From Streptomyces lavendofoliae (GTDB taxonomy: Bacteria > Actinomycetota > Actinomycetes > Streptomycetales > Streptomycetaceae): a DNA stretch of 64,000 bases. Both the position numbers and the translations under genes were made by a program. Within the stretch, counting starts at the first letter, position 1. Every line of letters begins with the position of its first letter. The notes under the pieces are model-generated. The model searched no databases. It was not told the origin of the DNA and worked only from the letters and a program-made list of their open reading frames with translations. This document shows positions 1 through 7,499 of this stretch, in pieces. Location of the stretch: NCBI RefSeq assembly GCF_014649735.1, contig NZ_BMTP01000015.1, positions 62,001 through 126,000 of the forward strand, read 5' to 3'.

Positions 1-402
1 TTCGTGGAGATGGAGTACGCGCTGCCGAGGGAGACGGCGGTCGACGCCCTGCGCGAGCTGAAGGCGATGATCGACCGGTCGCCGTTGCGCGTCAGCTTCC
101 CCGTGGAGGTGAGGACGGCGCCCGCCGACGACATCACGCTCTCCACGGCCTCGGGCCGCGACACCGCGTACATCGCGGTGCACATGTACAAGGGCACGCC
201 GTACCGCTCGTACTTCACGGCGACGGAGCGGATCATGACGGCCCACGGCGGGCGGCCGCACTGGGGCAAGCTGCACACCCGGGACGCGGCGTACTTCGCG
301 GAGGTCTACCCGCGCTTCGGGGAGTTCACCGCGCTGCGTGACCGCCTGGACCCGGACCGGGTGTTCGGCAACGACTACCTGCGGCGGGTCCTGGGCGCCT
401 GA
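1..402 (+). CDS. D-arabinono-1,4-lactone oxidase-type FAD oxidoreductase, C-terminal part
   Basis: This is the 3' end of a gene that begins before the window; the reading frame is open from base 1. The visible 133 residues match the C-terminal ALO domain of L-gulonolactone/D-arabinono-lactone oxidases. These are FAD enzymes that oxidise aldonolactones and end in a conserved stretch with HWGKLH followed by a motif close to DPxRVFxNDYL. Here HWGKLHTRDAAYF lies near residues 87-99 and the protein ends DPDRVFGNDYLRRVLGA. The HWGK histidine/tryptophan part belongs to the substrate side of the active site in this family. The FAD-binding N-terminus cannot be seen, so whether flavin is covalently bound cannot be judged. 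It is convergent with the next gene, 6 bases away. Confidence 0.85.
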   Translation, partial: FVEMEYALPRETAVDALRELKAMIDRSPLRVSFPVEVRTAPADDITLSTASGRDTAYIAVHMYKGTPYRSYFTATERIMTAHGGRPHWGKLHTRDAAYFAEVYPRFGEFTALRDRLDPDRVFGNDYLRRVLGA

Positions 403-408
403 CCGCGC

Positions 409-1224
409 TCACCCGGTCGGCCCGTCCGCGGAGGGCGCCGCGGCGGGCGGCGTGGGGGTCGGGGTGGGCGCCGGCGCCGTCGGATCCGGGGGCGGGGCCG
501 GCGTGGGGTCCGTGGGGTCGGCCGGGTCCGGCGCCGGGGTCGCGCTACCGGTGTCGCCGTCCCCTCCGGAGTCCTGGCCACCCGGTCGAGGCGTCGGCTG
601 CCGTGACGGGTCGTGATCGTCCCCGTGCTGCTCCGGGCTCCCGTCCGGGCTCTGCCCCCGGCGCTGTTCCGGGTGGGTGGGCGACGGGGTGGTGGCCGGC
701 CGGTGCCCGGAGTCGCCGCCCCGTACGACGCCACTGATGGTGGTCCCCCTGCCGCCGCTGAAGTCCTGACCGGACATCAGCTCGTACGCGGTGATGCCCG
801 CCATGGCCAGGACGAAGACGAGCGCGGCCGCTATCGCCGAACGTTTCCGGCCACGGACCCGCGTGCCGTACACCGTGGCCTCGCCGAACTCCCTCCGGAG
901 GCCCGGCCGCTCCTCCGCGCGGCGGCCGCGCCGGGTCCGACCGACCGGTACCGCGACCTCGCGTACCCGCTCCCCCGTGCTCCTGAACATGTGCTGGAGG
1001 ACCGACCCCCCGCACGTGGCGATGACGCTGATCACACCGGCGCCCAGGACAGTGCCGTACACGCCCATCTTGGCGGCGAGTTTGGCGGCGACGACGGCCG
1101 CGACGGCGCTCCCCGCGACCTGGGCGGCGTTCAGGTCGAGCCGCCTCCTCTTCTCCCTTGCCCCTTCTGTGCCGGTATTACGCGTGTACACCTTCTCGAC
1201 CGTTTCCCTCTTCGATTCACCCAT
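409..1224 (-). CDS. Conserved membrane protein with Pro/Thr-rich C-terminal tail
   Basis: This protein of about 271 residues has no recognised enzyme motif. An Ala/Val/Gly-rich hydrophobic stretch covers roughly residues 31-78, and a cleaner membrane helix (SAIAAALVFVLAMAGITAY) lies near 127-145. The last 120 residues are a low-complexity Pro/Thr/Asp/Gly tail that is probably disordered and, after a single-pass anchor, probably outside the membrane. I recall similar proteins next to sepH in other Streptomyces as hypotheticals. The start at 1224 (MGESKR) was preferred, but an in-frame ATG at 1236 is also possible and neither has a strong ribosome binding site. It is divergent from sepH. Confidence 0.6.
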   Translation of the reverse strand: MGESKRETVEKVYTRNTGTEGAREKRRRLDLNAAQVAGSAVAAVVAAKLAAKMGVYGTVLGAGVISVIATCGGSVLQHMFRSTGERVREVAVPVGRTRRGRRAEERPGLRREFGEATVYGTRVRGRKRSAIAAALVFVLAMAGITAYELMSGQDFSGGRGTTISGVVRGGDSGHRPATTPSPTHPEQRRGQSPDGSPEQHGDDHDPSRQPTPRPGGQDSGGDGDTGSATPAPDPADPTDPTPAPPPDPTAPAPTPTPTPPAAAPSADGPTG

Positions 1225-1690
1225 CCGTACCAGCATGCATGGAGAAGAGACCTTTGGGCGAAGTGAATGGTTCCACTTCAGGGAATTGTGTGAAGGTCGC
1301 CACGTATGACGGCCGTTCAGGGAATCCAACTGCCGTACCCGGGGAGAACTTCGACGGCGCGCCGGTCCACCCAGGTGGCCCGAATGGAGTACTGTGGCGA
1401 GCCCTGGGCCCCGATCCCTTTCGGGCGTCCGGGACCAACGGGAGGGGGCCGAAAACGGCACTCGTTCCGGCGGCGCCGCAGCACCGCACGGCGACCTGCC
1501 GCCCGGGATGACCACGACGGTCACTCTGAGTGGCGAACAGGTAACCGTGCCATAACGGCGTTCCAGGGCCCACGCCCGACACGCCGGGCAACTCGGCAAG
1601 GTTGTGGCAGGCTGCACCCGGGCAGGCCACACTCGACTAGCGGAAGCAGCGACGCAGGTGACGTCGGCAGGCACCACCCGGGAGGTCCCC
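1225..1690. other. Divergent intergenic region between a membrane protein gene and sepH
   Basis: These 466 bases lie between two divergent genes and must hold both promoters. Reading frames here show no convincing codon bias or start site. I could not pick out a sigma-70-type promoter with confidence. The only clear element is the sepH ribosome binding site (GGGAGG) just before 1691. Confidence 0.5.
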
Positions 1691-2734
1691 ATGCCCGAAC
1701 TGCGTGTCGTGGCCGTCTCCAATGACGGCACACGACTGGTGCTGAAGGCTGCTGACAACACGGAGTACACGCTTCCGATCGACGAGCGGCTGCGCGCCGC
1801 CGTGCGCAACGACCGTGCCCGCCTCGGCCAGATCGAGATCGAGGTGGAGAGCCACCTCCGCCCCCGCGACATCCAGGCGCGTATACGCGCCGGAGCCTCC
1901 GCAGAGGAGGTCGCCCAGCTCGCGGGCATCCCCGTCGAGCGGGTGCGCCGCTTCGAGGGCCCCGTCCTCGCGGAGCGCGCCTTCATGGCCGAGCGGGCCA
2001 GGAAGACCCCGGTGCGCCGGCCCGGCGAGAACACCGGTCCGCAGCTGGGCGAGGCGGTCCAGGAGCGGCTGCTGCTGCGCGGTGCCGACAAGGACACGGT
2101 GGTGTGGGACTCCTGGCGCCGCGACGACGGCACATGGGAAGTCCTGCTGGTCTACCGCGTCGCGGGTGAGGTCCACTCGGCGAGCTGGACGTACGACCCG
2201 CCCCGCCGGCTGGTGCAGGCGGTGGACGACGAGGCGCGCGCGCTGATCGGTGAGACCGACGACGCGGTGGCCGTCCAGGAGCCGAGCTTCCCGTTCGTCC
2301 CGCGGATCGCGCGCCTGCCGCGCGACCGCCCGCTGGACCGCGCCCTGGACCGGCAGATCGACCGCCCGGCTCCCGTCCCGGCTCCCGAGCCGGAGGAGGA
2401 GCCCGAGCGCGACTCGCTGACCAGCCTGCTGGAGGCGGTGCCGAGCTTCCGGGGCGACATGGTGGTGCCCGAACGCCCGGTGACCGACCCCGCGGTGGCC
2501 GAGCCCGTCCAGGACCCCGACGCGGAGGAGCCCCCGGCTCCCGCCGCCTCGGCGGGCGCCGGTTCGGCGTACGCGGACGTGCTGATGCCCCGCGCGGTGA
2601 GCGGTCACCGCGACCGGCTCACGGGTACGACCGACCGCCAGGCGGAGGCGGACGGCGTCCGGCCGGGGCGGCGGGCGGCGGTCCCGAGCTGGGACGAGAT
2701 CGTATTCGGCACCCGCCGCAAGAAGCAGGAGTAG
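1691..2734 (+). CDS. sepH: Septation protein SepH
   Basis: SepH is an actinobacterial cell-division protein that binds FtsZ and stimulates its assembly during sporulation and vegetative septation. The 347-residue product starts MPELRVVAVSNDGTRLVLKA, the conserved beginning of the DUF3071 domain. A helix-turn-helix-like segment follows near residues 55-90 (RPRDIQARIRAGASAEEVAQ onward). A long Pro/Glu-rich variable middle leads to a conserved end, PSWDEIVFGTRRKKQE. Start choice: GGGAGG sits five to six bases before the ATG. The gene is alone on its strand and ends at a hairpin (2798-2826) shared with the convergent sulfurtransferase gene. The short conserved C-terminal tag is intact. Confidence 0.93.
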   Translation: MPELRVVAVSNDGTRLVLKAADNTEYTLPIDERLRAAVRNDRARLGQIEIEVESHLRPRDIQARIRAGASAEEVAQLAGIPVERVRRFEGPVLAERAFMAERARKTPVRRPGENTGPQLGEAVQERLLLRGADKDTVVWDSWRRDDGTWEVLLVYRVAGEVHSASWTYDPPRRLVQAVDDEARALIGETDDAVAVQEPSFPFVPRIARLPRDRPLDRALDRQIDRPAPVPAPEPEEEPERDSLTSLLEAVPSFRGDMVVPERPVTDPAVAEPVQDPDAEEPPAPAASAGAGSAYADVLMPRAVSGHRDRLTGTTDRQAEADGVRPGRRAAVPSWDEIVFGTRRKKQE

Positions 2735-2797
2735 CGGCGGGCTCGACCGCCGGGTGCGCCGGGCGGGTCGCGTCCCGTCCGGTGGCGCATCCCTGGA

Positions 2798-2826
2798 CCC
2801 GGCACCGGCCGGGCGCCGGTGCCGGG
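2798..2826. terminator. Bidirectional hairpin between sepH and the sulfurtransferase gene
   Basis: An 11-bp perfect stem (CCCGGCACCGG with CCGGTGCCGGG) closes a 7-base loop. It sits between convergent genes, so it can end both transcripts. No T-run follows, which is usual for Streptomyces terminators. Confidence 0.6.
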
Positions 2827-2966
2827 ACGGTTCATGCCGGGTTTCCGTACGGTGCCTGACCGCTCGTGCGGCCGCGAGCCTCGGTGCCGCACGTCCCGCT
2901 CCGGTGGGGGCGGGACGGCGACGACCGGTCGGGCGGACGGGGTGGCGGGGCGCGCCACGCTCTGGG

Positions 2967-3794
2967 CTAGCCCCGGGCGGCGCCCGTGGCGACCGGGCGG
3001 CTCGGGTCGGACGACCACTCCGACCAGGAACCCGCGTACAACGCCGCCCGGATGCCCACGATCTCCAGGGCCAGCACTTCGTGCGCGCCGGAGACACCCG
3101 AGCCGCAGTACACGCCGACCTCCGACGCGTCGGCCGCGCCCAGCGCCTTGAAGCGGGCCGCCAGTGCCTCGGCCGGCAGGAACCGGCCGTTCTCGTCGAC
3201 GTTCTCCGTCGTCGGGGCCGACGCCGCGCCCGGGATGTGGCCGCCCACGGGATCGATCGGCTCCACCTCGCCCCGGTACCGCTCCCCCGCCCGCGCGTCA
3301 AGCAGCAGGCCACCGCGCGCCAGCGCCGCCGCCCCGTCCGCGTCCAGCAGCGGGAGGGCGCCCGGCTCGGGCGTGAAGTCGCCGGGCACCGGCGTGGGCG
3401 TGTCGGTCGTCAGCTCGCCCCGCCAGGCGGCGAGGCCACCGTCCAGCACCCGTACGTCCGGGTGCCCCGCCCAGCGCAGCAGCCACCACGCGCGGGCGGC
3501 CGCCCACCCCTGGCCGCCGTCGTGGACCACGACCGGCCAGTCGGCGCGCACACCCGCGCGGCGCATCACCGCGCCGAACTCCGCCACGTCCGGCAGCGGG
3601 TGCCGGCCGCCCCGACCGGGCGGGCCCGCCAGCTCCGTGTCGAGATCGACGTACACCGCACCCGGGATGTGCCCCGCTTCGTAGGCCGGCCTGCCGGGAG
3701 GGCCGCCGAGCTGCCACCGGACGTCCAGGAGGACCGGAGGGCGCGCTCCGGCCAGCTCGTCGGCGAGTTCTGCTGCCGAGATGATGGGGTTCAT
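2967..3794 (-). CDS. Sulfurtransferase with tandem rhodanese domains
   Basis: This 275-residue protein has the two-domain rhodanese layout of thiosulfate/3-mercaptopyruvate sulfurtransferases, which pass a sulfane sulfur through a cysteine persulfide. The N-terminal domain (about 1-130) has VVVHDGGQGWAAARAWW where an active loop would be, so it lacks a catalytic cysteine, as is normal. The C-terminal domain (about 150-275) carries the active loop CGSGVSG near residue 230. CGSGVTA-like loops occur in both mercaptopyruvate and thiosulfate members, so the donor cannot be fixed. The ATG at 3794 follows a weak GAGGA. It is convergent with sepH. Confidence 0.9.
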   Translation of the reverse strand: MNPIISAAELADELAGARPPVLLDVRWQLGGPPGRPAYEAGHIPGAVYVDLDTELAGPPGRGGRHPLPDVAEFGAVMRRAGVRADWPVVVHDGGQGWAAARAWWLLRWAGHPDVRVLDGGLAAWRGELTTDTPTPVPGDFTPEPGALPLLDADGAAALARGGLLLDARAGERYRGEVEPIDPVGGHIPGAASAPTTENVDENGRFLPAEALAARFKALGAADASEVGVYCGSGVSGAHEVLALEIVGIRAALYAGSWSEWSSDPSRPVATGAARG

Positions 3795-4069
3795 GACGCC
3801 ATCCTCGCGCAGAAGCGGGCGTGACGGGCGGACGGGCCATTCCTGAGGTCCCGCCGGGGGGTGAGGCATCGATTTTCCGGGCATCCTCTCGCGGAATCGC
3901 GCCGATCCACGGCGCGGCCGGGACGCACCGCGCGGTCGGCGGTGCGAGCATCTGACGGGGCGTGGAGCCGGTCCGCGGCTGGTGGCGGAACCGCGCCGGC
4001 GCCCCGAACCGGCGCGGCGCACGCCCGGTCCCCGTACGGCCACGACGATGGTCCGAGGAGAGAGTGACG

Positions 4070-4843
4070 ATGACCGAGGCGACTCGGCACGAACCCGGTA
4101 CACCCTGCTGGGTGAGCTTGATGGTGCATCGCCTTGACGCGACGCAGGAGTTCTACGGGGAGCTGTTCGGCTGGAGGTTCGAACCCGGCCCGCAACTGCT
4201 GGGCCCGTACGTCCGCGGGCTCCTCGGCGGCAGGGACGTGGCGGGCATCGGCCGGCTGCCCGCCGACCGGGACCTGTCGCCCGCCTGGACGCCGTATCTC
4301 GCGACGGACGACGCGGACGAGACCGCCGAGGCGATCCGGTGCAGCGGCGGCACGGTGGCCGTCGGTCCGCTCACCGCCGCCGACGCGGGGCGGCTGGTGA
4401 TCTGCTCCGATCCCGCGGGGGCGGTCTTCGGGGTCTGGCAGGCCGCCGCGCACCTCGGCGGCGCCGTCGTGGGCAACCCCGGCACGCCCGCGTGGAACGA
4501 GCTGCTGACGCGGGAGACGGAGTCGGTCAGCAAGTTCTACAAGACGGTGTTCGGGTACGAGCTGGACCCGGTCGTCTCGGCCGAACCCGATGTGGTGATG
4601 CTGAAGGTCGGCGAGCGGCCGGTCGCATCCCTGCACGGCATGGGCGCTTCCCTGCCGCGCGACCGGGGCGCCCACTGGATGACCTGGTTCGAGGTGGCGG
4701 ACACCGATGCCGCCGCGCGCCGGGTGACCGAGCTGGGCGGTCAGGTGCTGCTGGCGCCGCGCGACGAACCCGCCGGCCGGCTGGCGACCGTGGCGGACCC
4801 GGAGGGCGCCGTCTTCACGATCGTACGGTCGGCCGGTCGCTGA
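4070..4843 (+). CDS. VOC family protein (tandem glyoxalase-like domains)
   Basis: This 257-residue protein contains two glyoxalase/bleomycin-resistance (vicinal oxygen chelate) repeats. The first runs about 12-120 (WVSLMVHRLDATQEFYGELFGW) and the second about 135-255 (WNELLTRETESVSKFYKTVF). Two-domain VOC proteins of this kind are common in Streptomyces, including dioxygenases and hydroxylases, but the substrate cannot be read from sequence. GAGGAG nine bases before ATG 4070 supports this start over the GTG six bases upstream. Its last 29 bases overlap the end of the convergent thymidine kinase gene, so the two coding ends share DNA on opposite strands. Confidence 0.85.
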   Translation: MTEATRHEPGTPCWVSLMVHRLDATQEFYGELFGWRFEPGPQLLGPYVRGLLGGRDVAGIGRLPADRDLSPAWTPYLATDDADETAEAIRCSGGTVAVGPLTAADAGRLVICSDPAGAVFGVWQAAAHLGGAVVGNPGTPAWNELLTRETESVSKFYKTVFGYELDPVVSAEPDVVMLKVGERPVASLHGMGASLPRDRGAHWMTWFEVADTDAAARRVTELGGQVLLAPRDEPAGRLATVADPEGAVFTIVRSAGR

Positions 4844-5501
4844 ACTCCTCGGCCGGCACCGGCAGCACGTCCGGGGAGAGGGCCGCGGCACGGGCGGTGG
4901 CGGCCGTCATCCGGCGCCGGTGGTGGCGGCGGCAGAGCACCTCGTACCCGACCTCGCCGACCTCGTCGCCGGCGTTGACGTCGCCCACCACGACCTGGGC
5001 GCCCTCGACGACCATCTCGCCCCCGACGGTGCGCGCGTTGTGCGTGGCGCGCGCTCCGCACCAGCACAGCGCCTCGACCTGGAGCACCTCGACGCGGTCG
5101 GCGAGTTCGACGAGGCGCTGCGAGCCGGGGAACAGCTTGGAGCGGAAGTCGGTGGTGATGCCGAAGGCGAAGACGTCCAGTTCGAGGTCGTCGACGACGC
5201 GGGCGAGCTGGTCGATCTGCTCGGGCGCGAGGAACTGGGCCTCGTCCGCGATCACGTAGTCGCAGCGGCCGCCCTTGGAGAGGTGGCCGACCAGGTAGGC
5301 GTAGAAGTCGAAGCCCTCGGCGGCCTCGACGGCGTCGGTGACCAGGCCGAGGCGGGAGGAGAGCTTGCCCGCGCCGGCCCGGTCGTCACGGGTGAAGATC
5401 ATGCCCTGGAGTCCGCGCGCGGAGCGGTTGTGTTCGATCTGCAGAGCGAGGGTGCTCTTTCCACAGTCCATGGTTCCGGAGAAGAACACCAGCTCGGGCA
5501 T
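4815..5501 (-). CDS. tdk: Thymidine kinase (type II)
   Basis: Thymidine kinase phosphorylates thymidine to dTMP in nucleotide salvage. The 228-residue protein has the P-loop SGTMDCGKST at residues 8-17, a Walker B-like DEAQFL near 87-92, and FAFGITTDFRSKLF, the conserved nucleoside-site region. The zinc-site cysteines are visible as CWCGARA (about 146-152) and CRRHH further on. The C-terminal 25 residues beyond the zinc site are a variable tail and overlap the convergent VOC gene. It is the last gene of a minus-strand group, 45 bases after the phosphodiesterase-like gene. It may be a salvage gene co-expressed with that nucleotide hydrolase, but this is inference. Confidence 0.93.
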   Translation of the reverse strand: MPELVFFSGTMDCGKSTLALQIEHNRSARGLQGMIFTRDDRAGAGKLSSRLGLVTDAVEAAEGFDFYAYLVGHLSKGGRCDYVIADEAQFLAPEQIDQLARVVDDLELDVFAFGITTDFRSKLFPGSQRLVELADRVEVLQVEALCWCGARATHNARTVGGEMVVEGAQVVVGDVNAGDEVGEVGYEVLCRRHHRRRMTAATARAAALSPDVLPVPAEEFSDRPTVRS

Positions 5502-5546
5502 GGGGAAGTGACGACCTTTCGGGTCAGGGCGCGGTGGGGGCGGGGC

Positions 5547-6752
5547 TTACGAACGTACTTCGAGGAGCGGTACGAGCTGCTCCAGGGGGGTCATCGAGCC
5601 GTGCATGCCGACCATGGCGGACTCGTTCGGCTCGTTGACGGACGCCGTGATGACCACGTCGTCGCAGGCGGCGGCGATGACGTCGCCGATCCTGCCGTGG
5701 ACGCGCTCGTCGATCCTCGGGCCGAACCAGCCGGCGGCGATCGCCTCGTCGCGGCTCGCCACCCAGAACTGCTCGCCGAGCACCTCGCGCCAGCAGGCCA
5801 GTACGTCCGACTCGGCTCCCGGCACCGCGTAGACGTGCCGGGCCCTGCCCTCGCCGCCGAGCAGGGCGACTCCGGCGCGCAGCTCCCAGTCCTCGTCGAA
5901 GTCGATGCGGGACCGCTCGTCGAACGGGATGTCGATCATGCCGTGGTCCGCGGTGACGTACAGCGCGGAGCGGGGCGGGAGCTGCTCGGCGAGGCGCTGG
6001 ACGAGCCGGTCCACGCACATGAGCTGGCCGCGCCAGGCGTCGGAGTCGACGCCGAAACGGTGGCCGCTGCCGTCGACCTCGCTGTAGTACGTGTAGACGA
6101 GCGACCGGTCCCCGGCGGCCAGCTGCCCGGCGGCCAGGTCCATCCGCTCCTCGCCGGTGAGCCGGCCGTGAAACGTTCCGCCACTGAGCGCGACCTTGGT
6201 CAGGGGCGTGTCCCGGAAGGTCGGGGAGGACACCTGCGCGGTGTGGACGCCGACGGTGTCGGCGAGCTGGAAGACCGTCGGGTGGGGCTGCCAGGCGTGC
6301 GGCGGTGTCCAGGGCTTCCAGCGCAGCTGGTTCATCAGCTCGCCGGTCGCGGGGTCACGGACGGTGTAGCCCGGCAGGCCGTGCTCGCCGGGCGGGCGTC
6401 CGGTGCCGACCGAGGCGAGGGAGGTCGCGGTGGTGGCGGGGAACCCGGCGGTGATCGGCCGTCCGGTGCCGCCCCGGGAGCTGCCGAGGAGGGAGGCCAG
6501 GTAGGGGGCCTCGTCGGGATGGGCCTTGATCTGCTCCCAGCCGAGGCCGTCGATCAGGAACACGCAGGTGCGGTCGGCGGGCGTCAGCTCGGCGATGCGG
6601 TGCTCGAAGCCGGGCACGCCGAGGCCGGCGGCGATGGTGGGCAGCAGGTCCGCGAGGGAGCCGGAGCCGTACTCGGGGACGGGCGCGGTGTCGAGGGCGA
6701 GCGGCTCCGGTTCGTCGGGCCAGGCCGACGCCGTGTGCGCGGGCTGGGCCAT
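5547..6752 (-). CDS. Alkaline phosphatase superfamily protein (nucleotide pyrophosphatase/phosphodiesterase type)
   Basis: The 401-residue product belongs to the metal-dependent alkaline phosphatase/NPP fold. Metal-site motifs are visible in the expected order: VFLIDGLGW (Asp, about 63-71), the nucleophile region PATTATSLASVGTG (about 104-117, Thr as probable nucleophile), YYSEVDGSGHRFG (Asp and His, about 220-232) and VTADHGMIDIP (Asp-His, about 268-278). It has no signal peptide, so a cytoplasmic role on a phosphodiester or pyrophosphate is likely; the substrate is unknown. The start codon overlaps the stop of the upstream DUF5998 gene by one base (TGATG), which implies translational coupling. 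Confidence 0.85.
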   Translation of the reverse strand: MAQPAHTASAWPDEPEPLALDTAPVPEYGSGSLADLLPTIAAGLGVPGFEHRIAELTPADRTCVFLIDGLGWEQIKAHPDEAPYLASLLGSSRGGTGRPITAGFPATTATSLASVGTGRPPGEHGLPGYTVRDPATGELMNQLRWKPWTPPHAWQPHPTVFQLADTVGVHTAQVSSPTFRDTPLTKVALSGGTFHGRLTGEERMDLAAGQLAAGDRSLVYTYYSEVDGSGHRFGVDSDAWRGQLMCVDRLVQRLAEQLPPRSALYVTADHGMIDIPFDERSRIDFDEDWELRAGVALLGGEGRARHVYAVPGAESDVLACWREVLGEQFWVASRDEAIAAGWFGPRIDERVHGRIGDVIAAACDDVVITASVNEPNESAMVGMHGSMTPLEQLVPLLEVRS

Positions 6753-7336
6753 CAGCGGGTGGCCGCGGTGGCTTCGGACAGCGCCTGGGCGAAGGCGAGG
6801 GCCTGGCGCACCGTCTCGGGGCCGTCGCCGGCCTCGCTGACGCGCAGGCTCAGGTCGTCGGCCGTGGAGTTGCCGGTGTAGCCGTGGTCGGCGTCGCAGT
6901 TCGGGTCGCCGCACGCGGCGGGCTCCAGGTCGATCCGGGAGACGGCGCCCCAGCCGATGGTGAGGACGACCTCGCGCGGCAGGGTGCCGGGGGTGTACGA
7001 CTCCGGGTTGGCGACGACACGGCTGAGGACGACGGACGAGATCCGGCCGAGCTTGACCGACTCGGTGGAGGTCGTCGCGTACGGCGTCGGGGAGCTGGTG
7101 TCGGCGTTCTGCTCGTCGGTGTGGCTGACGATGAAACGGGTGTTCGTCAGGACGAGCACCGTGACGTGCCGGCGCACCTCGTTGGCGTCGAAGGTGGTCT
7201 CCTGGTGGACCAGGTACGACGCGATCGGCTCCCCGCCGACGGCGGCCTCCACCGCCTCGGCCACGAGGGCCGGGTAGTAGCCGCTGCGCTCGATCGCCGC
7301 GCGCAGCCCCTGGGTCGTCGTACCGGTCTTCGCCAT
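6752..7336 (-). CDS. DUF5998 family protein
   Basis: This conserved actinobacterial protein of 194 residues has unknown function. It starts MAKTGTTTQGLRAAIERSGY and contains HQETTFDANEVRRHVTVLVL, VSHTDEQ and a cysteine pair in ACGDPNCDADHGYTG (about 150-164), which could bind a metal. Much of it looks like a beta-rich, PH-like domain, but this is only an impression. Two ATGs are nine bases apart (7345 and 7336). The second was chosen because AGGATGGAG precedes it. It is the first gene of the DUF5998, phosphodiesterase, thymidine kinase group and overlaps the next gene by one base. Confidence 0.85.
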   Translation of the reverse strand: MAKTGTTTQGLRAAIERSGYYPALVAEAVEAAVGGEPIASYLVHQETTFDANEVRRHVTVLVLTNTRFIVSHTDEQNADTSSPTPYATTSTESVKLGRISSVVLSRVVANPESYTPGTLPREVVLTIGWGAVSRIDLEPAACGDPNCDADHGYTGNSTADDLSLRVSEAGDGPETVRQALAFAQALSEATAATR

Positions 7337-7499
7337 GGGCTCCATCCTACGGGGGCGCGGTGACTGCGCGGGACGCTCGGCAGCCGGGCAGGTGACCGGC
7401 CGCGGCGCTCGGCGGGGGGTCGGCGGGCGAAGGCGGTGGCGGGCGGGTGCGGTGGGGGGCGGGGCGGTGGGGCCCGGCCGGCGGCGCGGCGGTGGGGGG

